Part shown: piece after piece, positions 16,891 through 26,712 of the stretch
Layout: every line of letters begins with the position of its first letter
Numbering within the stretch: position 1 is the first letter of the stretch
Origin: Acidobacteriota bacterium
Lineage (GTDB): Bacteria > Zixibacteria > MSB-5A5 > GN15 > FEB-12
Reading direction: 5' to 3'
NCBI GenBank assembly: GCA_035529075.1
Contig: DATKXK010000018.1
Coordinates: forward strand, 62,001-126,000
Length of the DNA stretch: 64,000 nt
Program-made: the position numbers and the translations under genes
The notes under the pieces: generated by a model
Database searches by the model: none
Seen by the model: the letters and a program-made list of their open reading frames with translations, nothing else
What the model was told of the DNA's origin: nothing

Positions 16891-17436
16891 TTATGCAGAA
16901 GTGGGAATTGTCGCGGTAATTCTGGCCGCAAACCGTGCGGCGACCCGGTCAAGCAGGCCGTCTTCGAACAGCGTGAAGGCCGTCGGCTCGTCCGAACTGT
17001 ACCCGATGATGCCGACGACCGTGCCCTCGTGCTTGAGCGGCTGCAGGACAAAAGAGCGGGTGTCACCTCCGAGCAGGAGGTTTCGTTCAAACGGGTTACC
17101 GCTGAAGAACTCGCGGCAGCTTTCGGTGTATGTCACGCCTCCCTCGGCAACTTTCTCGAACAGCGACGACGCGGACGGCAGGCGAAGTGAGAGGTTCTTG
17201 CGGGTTCTCCTGGGGCTGAAGCTGGCCGTGGCGATAAACCTCGTTCCGCCGGACTCACGAACCGCTAACAGCCCTCGCGTGATGGGGTACATCTGCTGCA
17301 GCTTGCGGGTAACCAGGACGAACATGTCCGGCAGGTCAATCCTGTCCGGAAGCCAGGCATCGAGGTTCACGGACCACGAGGCCCCGCGATTCGACGACAT
17401 GCGGTCGGGGTCGTGCCTGTGTCGACTGTCGATCAT
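16891..17436 (-). CDS. GAF-domain-like protein, last gene of the degenerate two-component unit
   Basis: 181 residues, soluble, no signal peptide. A single domain with the GAF pattern: an N-terminal helix (PDMFVLVTRKLQQMYPITRG), strand GLLAVRESGGTRFIATASF, a linker, then SFVLQPLKHEGTVVGIIGYSS and a final helix. There is no output domain and no obvious haem, nucleotide or metal motif. It starts 23 bases after the stop of the NtrC-like gene, so it is probably the third gene of that operon. It may sense a small ligand or modulate its neighbours by protein contact; that is inference. Confidence 0.65.
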   Translation of the reverse strand: MIDSRHRHDPDRMSSNRGASWSVNLDAWLPDRIDLPDMFVLVTRKLQQMYPITRGLLAVRESGGTRFIATASFSPRRTRKNLSLRLPSASSLFEKVAEGGVTYTESCREFFSGNPFERNLLLGGDTRSFVLQPLKHEGTVVGIIGYSSDEPTAFTLFEDGLLDRVAARFAARITATIPTSA

Positions 17437-17459
17437 TTTGACTCCCGCGCCGACGGCGT

Positions 17460-18866
<1,407 letters not shown>

Positions 18867-18878
18867 ATCGTTTGCTCT

Positions 18879-20279
18879 TCAGCAGGGGATCTCGGCCGTG
18901 GTTACCAGCCTGTGATCACCGGCCCCGCCCTGGTGTGACACGCTGATACTCATCAGGTCCGCCAGGCGGGTGGTAAATTTCTTCCAGTGCGAATGAGGTT
19001 CAAGGGAGCTCCCCGGTCCGATCGGGGTTGTCTCGCAGCAAATGGTGATTGAGCGCACGGCCGCCGAACCGGAACAGGTGATGGTCGTCCGGGTTGGGCG
19101 GCTCATTCCTCCAAGGTGCGAGCGGATGAGGGCCTCAAAGAAAAACGTGAGCGCCTGCGCCGGGGCGACGACCGTGGCCGGTGCCGCCGGCGTGGCTATT
19201 TCAATAGAGCTTTCCCGTGCCAGCCGGGATCTTACCAGTCCCACCGCCCGCTCCAGCTCGTCTGCCGGCGCGAGCCGGCACTTCTTCAGTTTCTGAAAAT
19301 CGGACAGCAGACTCATCCGGGTCAGGTACCTGTCGAGTTCCGCCGTTTCCGTGCGGACGATGCGAGGCAGATCGGAAAACTCGCGGGATCGGTGGTCCAC
19401 GTGCAGACTGTCCAGATGCCACGCGGCGGACGTGACTGCGGCTATCTTGCCGCGCATGCGGTGGATAAAGAAATCGAAAAGGGACCGGTCCTGCTGACCC
19501 GCATCCGTCGTGCGCCGCTGCAGCGAGACCAGAGTGAGGCTGACGGAGCCGTGGCCGATGTTATCGAGCCGAAACGACAGGTCGGGGAAGGCCCTGGACA
19601 GGTCGCGCTTGAGTTCACTGTACTCCATGTCCACCAGTTGCGCGGCCACTCGCTTCAGGAGACTGCAAAGCGGTTCGTTGGCGGCCATTACTTGTCCGGA
19701 GTCGCGGTCGACGACCATGATCGGAGTCGCCCCGGCAAGGGCTGCGTCCAGTCCGGGAATAAGCATGCCGGCACGCATACCGGCTTTCCGGAACCGGAAA
19801 ACAAGGTCACCGAAAGGCCTCTGGTACCGGCGATCTCGAGGCGCGGCTTCAGAACACACCAGGCCGAGCACGATCGGGCTCGGCACGGCGGGATCCAGAA
19901 CGGCCGTGTAAACGTGGTATCCACTGGCACTCCACGGTTCCTCGGAGCGGACTCGGTGCCAGAACGTGGCCGTGGAACCTGAATTGAGCGTAGTCTCTGC
20001 CTCCCGGAGTGGAAGGACGTTCAGGCCGTCGGGATGCGAGAAACGACCGTTATGGAACAGGAAGCACGTGGAGGTTTCGTCGGTAAGGCAGTTGAGCAAC
20101 TCCCGGTCGCCGGGCGTCAGCCGGCCACGGAGGTGCAGTCCCAGAAGCAGACTTTCAATACGAGCCGGCAGGCCGGCTTGAGATACAGGCTCGGACGGTT
20201 TCTGGTTTTCGCGCCGCGGCAACGTTGCCGCGGCGTGCAATTGCGGTCCGCTGATGTCGATCTCGCGCTCCTGTTTCAC
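18879..20279 (-). CDS. Histidine-kinase-like protein with degenerate kinase core
   Basis: 466 residues, no membrane segment. Residues 40-170 form an uncharacterised, possibly sensory region. A PAS-like domain spans about 180-255 (GATPIMVVDRDSGQVMAANE). Residues 263-330 form two predicted helices resembling a dimerisation domain, with a possible phospho-histidine H273 in FFIHRMRGKIAAVTS. The following region should be the ATP-binding domain, but the N-box position reads ALTFFFEALIRSHL without asparagine, and I see no DxGxG or GxGLG motif. It starts with GTG at 20279, with AGGTG nine bases upstream. First gene of the operon with the NtrC-like and GAF genes; divergent from gatC. Best read as a sensor or scaffold rather than an active kinase. 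Confidence 0.65.
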   Translation of the reverse strand: MKQEREIDISGPQLHAAATLPRRENQKPSEPVSQAGLPARIESLLLGLHLRGRLTPGDRELLNCLTDETSTCFLFHNGRFSHPDGLNVLPLREAETTLNSGSTATFWHRVRSEEPWSASGYHVYTAVLDPAVPSPIVLGLVCSEAAPRDRRYQRPFGDLVFRFRKAGMRAGMLIPGLDAALAGATPIMVVDRDSGQVMAANEPLCSLLKRVAAQLVDMEYSELKRDLSRAFPDLSFRLDNIGHGSVSLTLVSLQRRTTDAGQQDRSLFDFFIHRMRGKIAAVTSAAWHLDSLHVDHRSREFSDLPRIVRTETAELDRYLTRMSLLSDFQKLKKCRLAPADELERAVGLVRSRLARESSIEIATPAAPATVVAPAQALTFFFEALIRSHLGGMSRPTRTTITCSGSAAVRSITICCETTPIGPGSSLEPHSHWKKFTTRLADLMSISVSHQGGAGDHRLVTTAEIPC

Positions 20280-20368
20280 ATTGAGACACCTGTTTCTATA
20301 ATCGGTCTATACCGGCGGCTCTTTAGCATGTTTGGAGATTGTCTCGCAATACCGAACCTGATTTAACC

Positions 20369-20397
20369 TTGACGGCCATCGGCAGGGGCCATATCTT
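20369..20397 (+). promoter_or_regulatory. Promoter of gatC, leaderless type
   Basis: TTGACG (20369-20374), 17-base spacer, TATCTT (20392-20397). The -10 box ends 5 bases before the gatC ATG, so the start codon should be at the 5' end of the mRNA. Confidence 0.6.
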
Positions 20398-20402
20398 TAT
20401 CC

Positions 20403-20690
20403 ATGCCAATCTCAAGTAAGCAGGTGGAACACGTAGCCCGCCTGGCGCGGCTTCATCTGTCCCCGGAAGAGGTCGCGCAGTTCAGCCGTGAGCTTTCAGT
20501 TATCCTTGAATACATCGATCAGCTCCGGTCCGTGGACACCGAGGGCATAGAGTTGCAGGATCGGCCTGCCGGTATGAGGCCCGTGCACCGCGAGGACGAA
20601 GTGTGCCCGTCTCTTCTGCGCGAGAAGGCGCTGGCCAGTGCTCCGGATCAAGACGGCGAGTATTTCCGGGTTCCCAGGGTTATCGGATGA
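20403..20690 (+). CDS. gatC: Asp-tRNA(Asn)/Glu-tRNA(Gln) amidotransferase subunit C
   Basis: 95 residues, the family length. GatC stabilises the GatAB complex that turns misacylated Glu-tRNA(Gln) and Asp-tRNA(Asn) into the correct amide forms. Signatures are VEHVARLARLHLSPEE at the N-terminus, a central ILEYIDQLRSVDTEGIE and the C-terminal GEYFRVPRVIG. gatA and gatB are not in the window. The stop overlaps the kdsB start by 4 bases (ATGA). Confidence 0.93.
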   Translation: MPISSKQVEHVARLARLHLSPEEVAQFSRELSVILEYIDQLRSVDTEGIELQDRPAGMRPVHREDEVCPSLLREKALASAPDQDGEYFRVPRVIG

Positions 20691-21433
20691 AAAAACCGGG
20701 CGTGCTGGCGGTTATCCCGGCTCGATTGAGATCGACGCGGTTTTCCGGCAAGGTGCTCTATCCTTTCCGGGGCAAGCCGCTTCTCTACTGGGTTTGGCGC
20801 GAGGTTCGTCGTTGCAGTCGGATCGACCGCCTCGTCGTGGCCACTGACGATCGCGAGGTACATCAGGCGGCTGAGGCGTTCGGTGCCGAGGTCATGAGAA
20901 CCTCAGCCCGGCACCGGACCGGCACAGACAGGGTGGCCGAGGTCGCGGAAGTGCTGGGCGGAAAGCTGATCATCAACGTTCAGGCGGACAATCTGGGTTT
21001 GAAACACGCCGTCCTGAACCGGGTCATTGACCGGATGAACGAACATCCTGCGATCCCGGTCGCGACTCTGGCCCGGCGGATTGAGACGGATGATGAGTTG
21101 TTCAATCCCGGCCTGGTCAAGGTAATTATCTCCGAAACGGGTGAGGCGCTGTGGTTCTCACGATATCCGCTTCCCTATCTGCAGGGGGCCGATGGCCGCC
21201 GGCGGGCCGGGCAGTTCGGGTTCTACGCGCATATCGGCGTCTATTTCTTCAGGCGGGCGGCCCTGCGCGCTTTCGCCCGGTCCAGGCGCACGGCCCTTGA
21301 AAGGGCTGAATCGCTCGAGCAGTTGCGGATCCTCGAGCGCGGTGGCAGGATACGGGTGTTCAAGACCGCAATGCGTTCCGTATCGGTGGATCGACCGGAA
21401 GACGTGAAAAAGCTGACTGTCTTATATAAGTAA
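20687..21433 (+). CDS. kdsB: 3-deoxy-manno-octulosonate cytidylyltransferase (CMP-Kdo synthetase) or close relative
   Basis: 248 residues, the KdsB length. Activates Kdo with CTP for the inner core of lipopolysaccharide, so it indicates an outer membrane. The N-terminal nucleotide motif VIPARLRSTRFSGKVL and the late WFSRYPLPYLQ and HIGVYFFRRAALRAF match KdsB. The usual metal motif NVQGDEPL reads NVQADNLGL, keeping the Asp but changing its neighbours; a related CMP-sugar synthetase cannot be excluded. The start at 20687 overlaps the gatC stop; a longer frame from 20603 would run inside gatC. Confidence 0.85.
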   Translation: MKKPGVLAVIPARLRSTRFSGKVLYPFRGKPLLYWVWREVRRCSRIDRLVVATDDREVHQAAEAFGAEVMRTSARHRTGTDRVAEVAEVLGGKLIINVQADNLGLKHAVLNRVIDRMNEHPAIPVATLARRIETDDELFNPGLVKVIISETGEALWFSRYPLPYLQGADGRRRAGQFGFYAHIGVYFFRRAALRAFARSRRTALERAESLEQLRILERGGRIRVFKTAMRSVSVDRPEDVKKLTVLYK

Positions 21434-21442
21434 GGATCCTGT

Positions 21443-23149
21443 ATGTCTGAAAGCGGCAGTACCAAGTACGTCTTCGTCACCGGCGGAGTGGTTTCGTCGC
21501 TGGGCAAAGGGATTGCGGCTGCCTCGCTGGGTCTTCTGCTGCAGCGGCGGGGTCTGAAGGTCCAGAACATCAAGCTCGATCCCTATCTCAACGTTGACCC
21601 GGGAACCATGAATCCTTTTCAGCACGGCGAAGTGTTTGTTCTTGACGACGGTTCCGAGACCGATCTCGACCTGGGTCACTACGAACGTTTCCTCGACCAG
21701 TCGCTCGAGAAGGGGAACAACGTCACGACCGGGCAGATCTACCATACTATCATTACTCGGGAGCGCCGGGGCGACTACCTCGGAGCGACGGTCCAGGTTA
21801 TTCCTCACGTGACGGAGGAAATAAAGGTTCGGATCAGGAATCCCAGCCGGTCGGCGGACAGGCCGGACGTGATAATTGCGGAGATCGGCGGCACGGTGGG
21901 AGATATCGAATCTTTGCCGTTTCTGGAGGCGATCCGTCAAATCGGCCTGGAAGAGGGCACCGGCAACGTCCTGTACGTCCACGTGACGCTGGTCCCGTAC
22001 ATTCCGACCGCCGGAGAGTTCAAGACCAAGCCGACCCAGCACTCGGTCAAGGCGCTCCGCGAGATCGGTATTCAACCGAACATACTTCTGTGCCGCTCGG
22101 CAACGTCGATTACCGACTCACTCCGTCAGAAGATCAGCCTGTTCTGCTCGGTGCCGGCTCGTTCCGTGATTGCCGCGCGTGACGTGTCGACGGTGTACGA
22201 GGTGCCGCTGGAGTTCCACGAGCAGAAGCTCGACGACATCGTCGTGGGGCATTTCGGTTGGGATCTTCCCGAACCTGACCTGAGGGAGTGGGAAGGAATC
22301 GTGGAGAAGATCAAGAATCCGCGCCGGCGGATCAAGATCGGTATCTGCGGCAAGTACGTGAATCTGAAGGATGCCTACAAGTCGATCATCGAGGCCTTCG
22401 TTCACGCCGGCGTCGCCAGCGAGGCCGAGGTCATCCTGGTCTGGGTCAGTTCCGAGGAGATCAAGAAAGGCGGGGCGGAGAAGTTCCTTCACGATGTCAA
22501 CGGCCTGTTGATCCCGGGCGGTTTCGGCGAGCGCGGAGTGGAGGGCAAGATCGAGGCCATCCGCTACGTCAGGGAGAAGAGGATCCCCTTCCTTGGGATT
22601 TGTCTCGGGATGCAGTGCGCCGTAATCGAATTCGCCCGGAACGTCTGCAACCTGAAGGACGCCCACAGCTACGAGTTCTACCGTGACCTGAAGCATCCGG
22701 TGATTCACCTGATGGCGGATCAGGAGGGTGTGGCCGAACTTGGTGGAACCATGCGACTCGGCAAGTACCCATGCCGCATCGCTGACGGCACCCGTTCCCT
22801 GGAGGCTTACGGCACCAAAGACATATCCGAGCGACATCGCCACCGCTATGAGCTTAACAACGCCTACCGGGAGATGCTGGAGGACAACGGCTTGGTGATC
22901 GCCGGCGTGTCTCCGGACACGCGCCTGGTCGAGATAGTCGAGGTGCCGGGTCACCCCTGGTTTGTCGCCGTGCAGTTTCACCCGGAGTTGAAATCGCGGC
23001 CCACCAAGCCACATCCGCTGTTCAGGGAATTCGTCAGGGCCGCCGTGATGCACGGCGAAGGCAAACAGCAGCGGGCATCAGCCGGGAGGGATCGTTCCGC
23101 TGACGTGTCCGCCGCTGCGCGCAAAGAAGCCGGCGGTTTAGATCAATGA
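21443..23149 (+). CDS. pyrG: CTP synthase
   Basis: 568 residues. Aminates UTP to CTP using glutamine. The synthase domain begins VFVTGGVVSSLGKGIAAAS and contains LDPYLNVDPGTMNPFQHGEVF; the class I amidotransferase domain (about 300-540) has the nucleophile in FLGICLGMQCAV and the His-Glu pair in VQFHPELKSRP. About 25 extra residues follow the family C-terminus, low in complexity (RASAGRDRSADVSAAARKE). It sits 9 bases after kdsB, which consumes CTP, so enzyme and substrate supply are in one operon. Confidence 0.97.
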   Translation: MSESGSTKYVFVTGGVVSSLGKGIAAASLGLLLQRRGLKVQNIKLDPYLNVDPGTMNPFQHGEVFVLDDGSETDLDLGHYERFLDQSLEKGNNVTTGQIYHTIITRERRGDYLGATVQVIPHVTEEIKVRIRNPSRSADRPDVIIAEIGGTVGDIESLPFLEAIRQIGLEEGTGNVLYVHVTLVPYIPTAGEFKTKPTQHSVKALREIGIQPNILLCRSATSITDSLRQKISLFCSVPARSVIAARDVSTVYEVPLEFHEQKLDDIVVGHFGWDLPEPDLREWEGIVEKIKNPRRRIKIGICGKYVNLKDAYKSIIEAFVHAGVASEAEVILVWVSSEEIKKGGAEKFLHDVNGLLIPGGFGERGVEGKIEAIRYVREKRIPFLGICLGMQCAVIEFARNVCNLKDAHSYEFYRDLKHPVIHLMADQEGVAELGGTMRLGKYPCRIADGTRSLEAYGTKDISERHRHRYELNNAYREMLEDNGLVIAGVSPDTRLVEIVEVPGHPWFVAVQFHPELKSRPTKPHPLFREFVRAAVMHGEGKQQRASAGRDRSADVSAAARKEAGGLDQ

Positions 23150-23233
23150 CAGAGATTCAGTCGGGGCGATTGTCCTTGGCGGCTATCTTCTTACCGCGCA
23201 ATCAATTCAAGGCGAACGAAGCGGTGTTACCTG

Positions 23234-23262
23234 TTGACAGCGCGCGGCCTTTTCGTTATCGT
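23234..23262 (+). promoter_or_regulatory. Promoter of the first glycan-export cluster
   Basis: TTGACA (23234-23239), 17-base spacer, TATCGT (23257-23262), in the 151-base gap after pyrG. Predicted leader of about 32 bases before the ATG at 23301. Confidence 0.6.
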
Positions 23263-23300
23263 TCGAATCCGTTTCAAGGCTGAAAGCGGCGGTTCCGCAA

Positions 23301-24647
23301 ATGCATATGTTGTCACTTGCACTTTTTCTCCTGGTCACGAGGCCGACCTTTGACCTGGGCACCGAATCAGAAGCCAGACTCGAGCGGGATACTGTCTGGC
23401 AGGCTCGGGGTGAGCAGTTCTACGATGAGCCGATTGACCCGGACATGTATTTAATCAGGCCGGGCGAACTGTTGCGAGTGACGTTCATCGGCACTCAGCT
23501 ACCCCCTCTGCAGTTGGCGGTTGATGCAGAGAGCCGGATCGTTGACCAGAATCTGGGCGTGGTAGATCTTGCGGACCGCACGCTGAGTGAGGCGCGCGGC
23601 CTCTTGACTCAGGCCATGGCGCGGGTATATAACACCGGCGAGGCGGCTGTCTCGGTGAGCGATCCGTATCCGGTGGTGATCCGGGTCTCAGGAGCGGTGA
23701 ACCGGCCGGGCCGGTACCGCGCGTACCTGTCGCAAAGGGTATCAGATATCATTGACTCCGCCGGCGGCATCGCGCCCGGAGGTTCAGCCAGACGGCTTCG
23801 GTTCGTCAGTCCGCGCCGGGAGGTGCCCGTCGATCTTGATCAAGCGGTCATGACGGGTGATCCCGGAGCCGATCCCTGCCTGTATGCCGGTCTTCACGTT
23901 ATCGTCCCGCCCCGTTCGACGACGGTGGTGCACGTGCTCGGGGCTGTCAGCAACCCTCGGGAAATCGAGCTTATCGGCGGCGAAAGCCTTGATCAACTGC
24001 TGGCTCTGGCGGGCGGCCCGCTGGCCGACGCCGACGTCGGTTCCAGTTACCTTGTCAATGACTCCGGGCGAAATCCGCTGATGCCGGGCAGCATCCGCCC
24101 CGGCGATTTCATTATGGTCCCGACCGGTTCGGCAGGGGCACGAGCCGGGGATGTCATACTCGTTGGTGCCGTGGCCAGGGTCGGGCGGTATCCGTACCGT
24201 GACGGTATGAGTCTCTCCGATCTTTTGACCCTGGGTGGTGGCGCGGCAAAACGGGCGAATCTCTCCCGCGTGACCATCTTCCGCAAGGCGGAACCGGACG
24301 TTTGGAGCCGGCGTGAAGCCGCGCGCTACCCGCTTTCGCCGGCTGCGGAGGCTGATGTCGATGCCGGTGCCGTTATGCTCAGGCCGTCCGACTCGGTCTT
24401 CGTCCCGGTTCGGCTTGGCTACGTGAAAGTGAGCGGAGAAGTGCGCTATCCCGGGTTGTACGAGTATCGTTCAGGCAAGGCCGCTTCCTACTACATCGGC
24501 AGCGCCGGCGGCACCACCGGTCGGGCGGAACTCTGCACGGTGCATCTTTTCGATCGCGTCGCAGAAGTGACCGGCCGGATTTCTCTCCAGTCGGCGGTCC
24601 GGGACGGCGACGAAGTGGTGGTCAGGTGTTCGGAGGATCGGCCGTGA
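23301..24647 (+). CDS. Polysaccharide export outer-membrane protein (Wza-like, multiple SLBB domains)
   Basis: 448 residues. A short hydrophobic N-terminus (MLSLALFLLV) acts as signal sequence; no lipobox cysteine is visible, unlike Wza. The polysaccharide-export domain is at about 50-130 (YLIRPGELLRVTFIG). It is followed by repeated SLBB modules, recognisable by VIRVSGAVNRPGRY, VVHVLGAVSNPREIEL, ILVGAVARVGRYPYRDG and VKVSGEVRYPGLYEYRSG, at roughly 80-residue steps. Such proteins form the outer-membrane channel for capsule or exopolysaccharide. The next gene, a Wzz-like protein, overlaps it by 4 bases. Confidence 0.88.
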   Translation: MHMLSLALFLLVTRPTFDLGTESEARLERDTVWQARGEQFYDEPIDPDMYLIRPGELLRVTFIGTQLPPLQLAVDAESRIVDQNLGVVDLADRTLSEARGLLTQAMARVYNTGEAAVSVSDPYPVVIRVSGAVNRPGRYRAYLSQRVSDIIDSAGGIAPGGSARRLRFVSPRREVPVDLDQAVMTGDPGADPCLYAGLHVIVPPRSTTVVHVLGAVSNPREIELIGGESLDQLLALAGGPLADADVGSSYLVNDSGRNPLMPGSIRPGDFIMVPTGSAGARAGDVILVGAVARVGRYPYRDGMSLSDLLTLGGGAAKRANLSRVTIFRKAEPDVWSRREAARYPLSPAAEADVDAGAVMLRPSDSVFVPVRLGYVKVSGEVRYPGLYEYRSGKAASYYIGSAGGTTGRAELCTVHLFDRVAEVTGRISLQSAVRDGDEVVVRCSEDRP

Positions 24648-25858
24648 ATCAGAATTCGTCAACCAACCTCTGGTTGTTCCTCGAAGTGCTGGCGGCCCGG
24701 CGCGTCCTGATTATCACGCTCGTGCTCGCAGGTGCGATTGTCTCGGCTGTCGTGTCCTTGTTTCTCCCGGCGTGGTACGAGGCTACTGCGCTGGTGTTCC
24801 CGTCCCGGGAAATGATGGCGCCGGTTACGGCGTCGAAGAATCTGACCGACATCGCTTCAATTACCGGCGGCATCGAGTTACCGGTCATGGTTACGCCGTC
24901 CGACATGTACGCCCGGCTGCTCAAAAGCCGGGCCGTTACGTCCGCCATTATTGAGCGCTTTGACCTTAAGGCCCGCTACGGGGCGGGAAGTATGTACGAG
25001 GCGAACGAGCAATTGCTCAGGCATGCCCGCTTCCGAGTGACCGAGGAAGGTCTGGTGGGCATTAGGGTCGAGGATCGAGATCCCGAATCGGCCGCCACCA
25101 TCGCCAACGCTTTTGTCGACGAACTGAACTCCCTGCACCAGCGAATTGTCTCTCAGCGCGCCCGGCGGAGCCGGGAATTCATCGAGGCCCGGCTGGCTGA
25201 GGTCAGGACACAACTGGACGAAACGCGGCGCGAGCTGGAGCAGTTTCAGATCGAGAACCGGGCGCTGGATTTCGATGAGCAAACCCGGCTGGCGATCGAT
25301 CAGGCGGCGGAGTTGAAGGTCGAACTGGCAAGAGTGGATATCGAGATCGGCCTGGTCGACGAGGTGCTGGGCTCAGATAACCCGCAACTGGTCGACCTCA
25401 GGAAGCGCCGGCGCAGCATCGTTCGCCAGCTCGAAACGCTGGAATACGGCGGCAGTGACAGCTCCTACTTCTCCTTGCCCCTGGCTGCGATTCCGGGCCT
25501 GAGGGGAACATATGAGTCCCTCCTGGGTCGCGTCGAAGTGAGTGAGACGGTGCACAAGGCGCTGCTGGAACTGTATGAACAGGCCAAGATTCAGGAGAGT
25601 GCCAAATCGACGCCGCTATCCGTCCTTGACCGGGCGACCGTGCCGGAGATACGCAGCCGTCCGCAGCGGACCTTGATCGTGTTGGGCAGCACCGGCGTGG
25701 TGTTCGTTCTGGCCCTTCTGCTCGCGTCCTTTCTGGCCTACCTCGAACGGTTGCGGCAGACCCGGCCCGATGATTACGCGCGGGGGCTGCGGTTTGTCGA
25801 TGCCTACCTGGGGTGGCTGCCCGGCGTCCGTCGAGCATCCAGGGACCGGACGCCGTAA
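24644..25858 (+). CDS. Chain-length determinant / Wzc-like copolymerase without kinase domain
   Basis: 404 residues. One membrane segment near the N-terminus (about 22-48), a long periplasmic part rich in coiled coil (about 150-245, for example RRSREFIEARLAEVRTQLDE), and a second membrane segment near 345-370. This is the Wzz/GNVR architecture that controls polysaccharide chain length; a cytoplasmic tyrosine kinase domain is absent. The GTG at 24644 is chosen because GGAGG lies 6 bases upstream and it overlaps the exporter stop; an in-frame GTG at 24626 would add six residues. The 86 bases after the stop show no gene. Confidence 0.87.
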   Translation: MNQNSSTNLWLFLEVLAARRVLIITLVLAGAIVSAVVSLFLPAWYEATALVFPSREMMAPVTASKNLTDIASITGGIELPVMVTPSDMYARLLKSRAVTSAIIERFDLKARYGAGSMYEANEQLLRHARFRVTEEGLVGIRVEDRDPESAATIANAFVDELNSLHQRIVSQRARRSREFIEARLAEVRTQLDETRRELEQFQIENRALDFDEQTRLAIDQAAELKVELARVDIEIGLVDEVLGSDNPQLVDLRKRRRSIVRQLETLEYGGSDSSYFSLPLAAIPGLRGTYESLLGRVEVSETVHKALLELYEQAKIQESAKSTPLSVLDRATVPEIRSRPQRTLIVLGSTGVVFVLALLLASFLAYLERLRQTRPDDYARGLRFVDAYLGWLPGVRRASRDRTP

Positions 25859-25944
25859 CCATGCGGTCGCAGGAACTGTCCCCGGCCGGTGGCGACGGCG
25901 TAACCAACCGATGGTCGGTCCGGACCTGCAAATGAGGTCTTCAA

Positions 25945-26703
25945 ATGGAAACGTCCGTTATATCACCAACCGCCAGCCTGGGTCCTGACACCAGGTGTGG
26001 TGAATTCTGCCACATCGGGGACGCCGTCACGATCGGCGCCGGCTGCCGGATCGGAAGCCACGTGGTCATCCACGAGGATACGGTCATCGGCAACAACGTC
26101 CGCATCGACGACGGCGCCGTGATCGGTAAGCGTCCGATGCGGGCCGTTATCTCGGCGGTCACTGAGGATCGGGAATTGCCGCCAACCCTGGTCGGCGATA
26201 ACGGTATAATCGGTACCGGTGCCATTGTCTACCGGGGATGCGAGATCGGGAAGAACGTCCTGGTTGCTGACCTGTCGACCGTTCGAGAAAACGTCACGGT
26301 TGGGGATTTCTCGATAGTCGGCCGAGGCGTGGCGATTGAGAACCACTGTAAGATCGGACGATACGTAAAGCTGGAAACCAACGTCTACATCACGGCCTAC
26401 TCTGAACTGGCCGACCGGGTGTTTGTCGCTCCCTGCGCCGCTACGTCCAACGACAACTTTGTCGGACGCACCGAGAGACGCTTCAAGCATTTCAAGGGGG
26501 TGACGGTCCGTAAGGGGGGTCGTATCGGCACCAACGTGACCGTCCTGCCCGGCCTGACCGTCCATGAAGATGGTCTCGTGGCGGCCGGGGCGGTGGTTAC
26601 GAAGGACGCGCCGGCCGGAAGAATCGTCGCCGGAATCCCGGCCAGGGTGCTGCGCGATGTGCCGGCTGAACAGTTGCTGGAAAACCAGGGGTGGGAGGAC
26701 TGA
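25945..26703 (+). CDS. Left-handed beta-helix N-acetyltransferase (WbpD/WlbB-like)
   Basis: 252 residues composed of hexapeptide repeats such as IGDAVTIGAGCRIGSHVVIH and VIGNNVRIDDGAVIG, ending in the usual VVTKDAPAGRIVAGIPARVLRD. The fold is certain; the substrate is inferred from the next gene, a DegT-family sugar aminotransferase. In glycan pathways such pairs make 3-acetamido sugars, for instance UDP-2,3-diacetamido-glucuronate. The oxidase and dehydrogenase partners (WbpA/WbpB) are not in the window. GAGGT lies 7 bases before the ATG. Confidence 0.82.
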   Translation: METSVISPTASLGPDTRCGEFCHIGDAVTIGAGCRIGSHVVIHEDTVIGNNVRIDDGAVIGKRPMRAVISAVTEDRELPPTLVGDNGIIGTGAIVYRGCEIGKNVLVADLSTVRENVTVGDFSIVGRGVAIENHCKIGRYVKLETNVYITAYSELADRVFVAPCAATSNDNFVGRTERRFKHFKGVTVRKGGRIGTNVTVLPGLTVHEDGLVAAGAVVTKDAPAGRIVAGIPARVLRDVPAEQLLENQGWED

Positions 26704-26712
26704 GGCAGGATT

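Noticed and set aside
20274-20302. Second plus-strand promoter (TTTCAC-17-TATAAT) upstream of gatC
   Set aside because: It overlaps the start of the divergent kinase-like gene and has a weak -35; the closer TTGACG/TATCTT pair explains gatC better.
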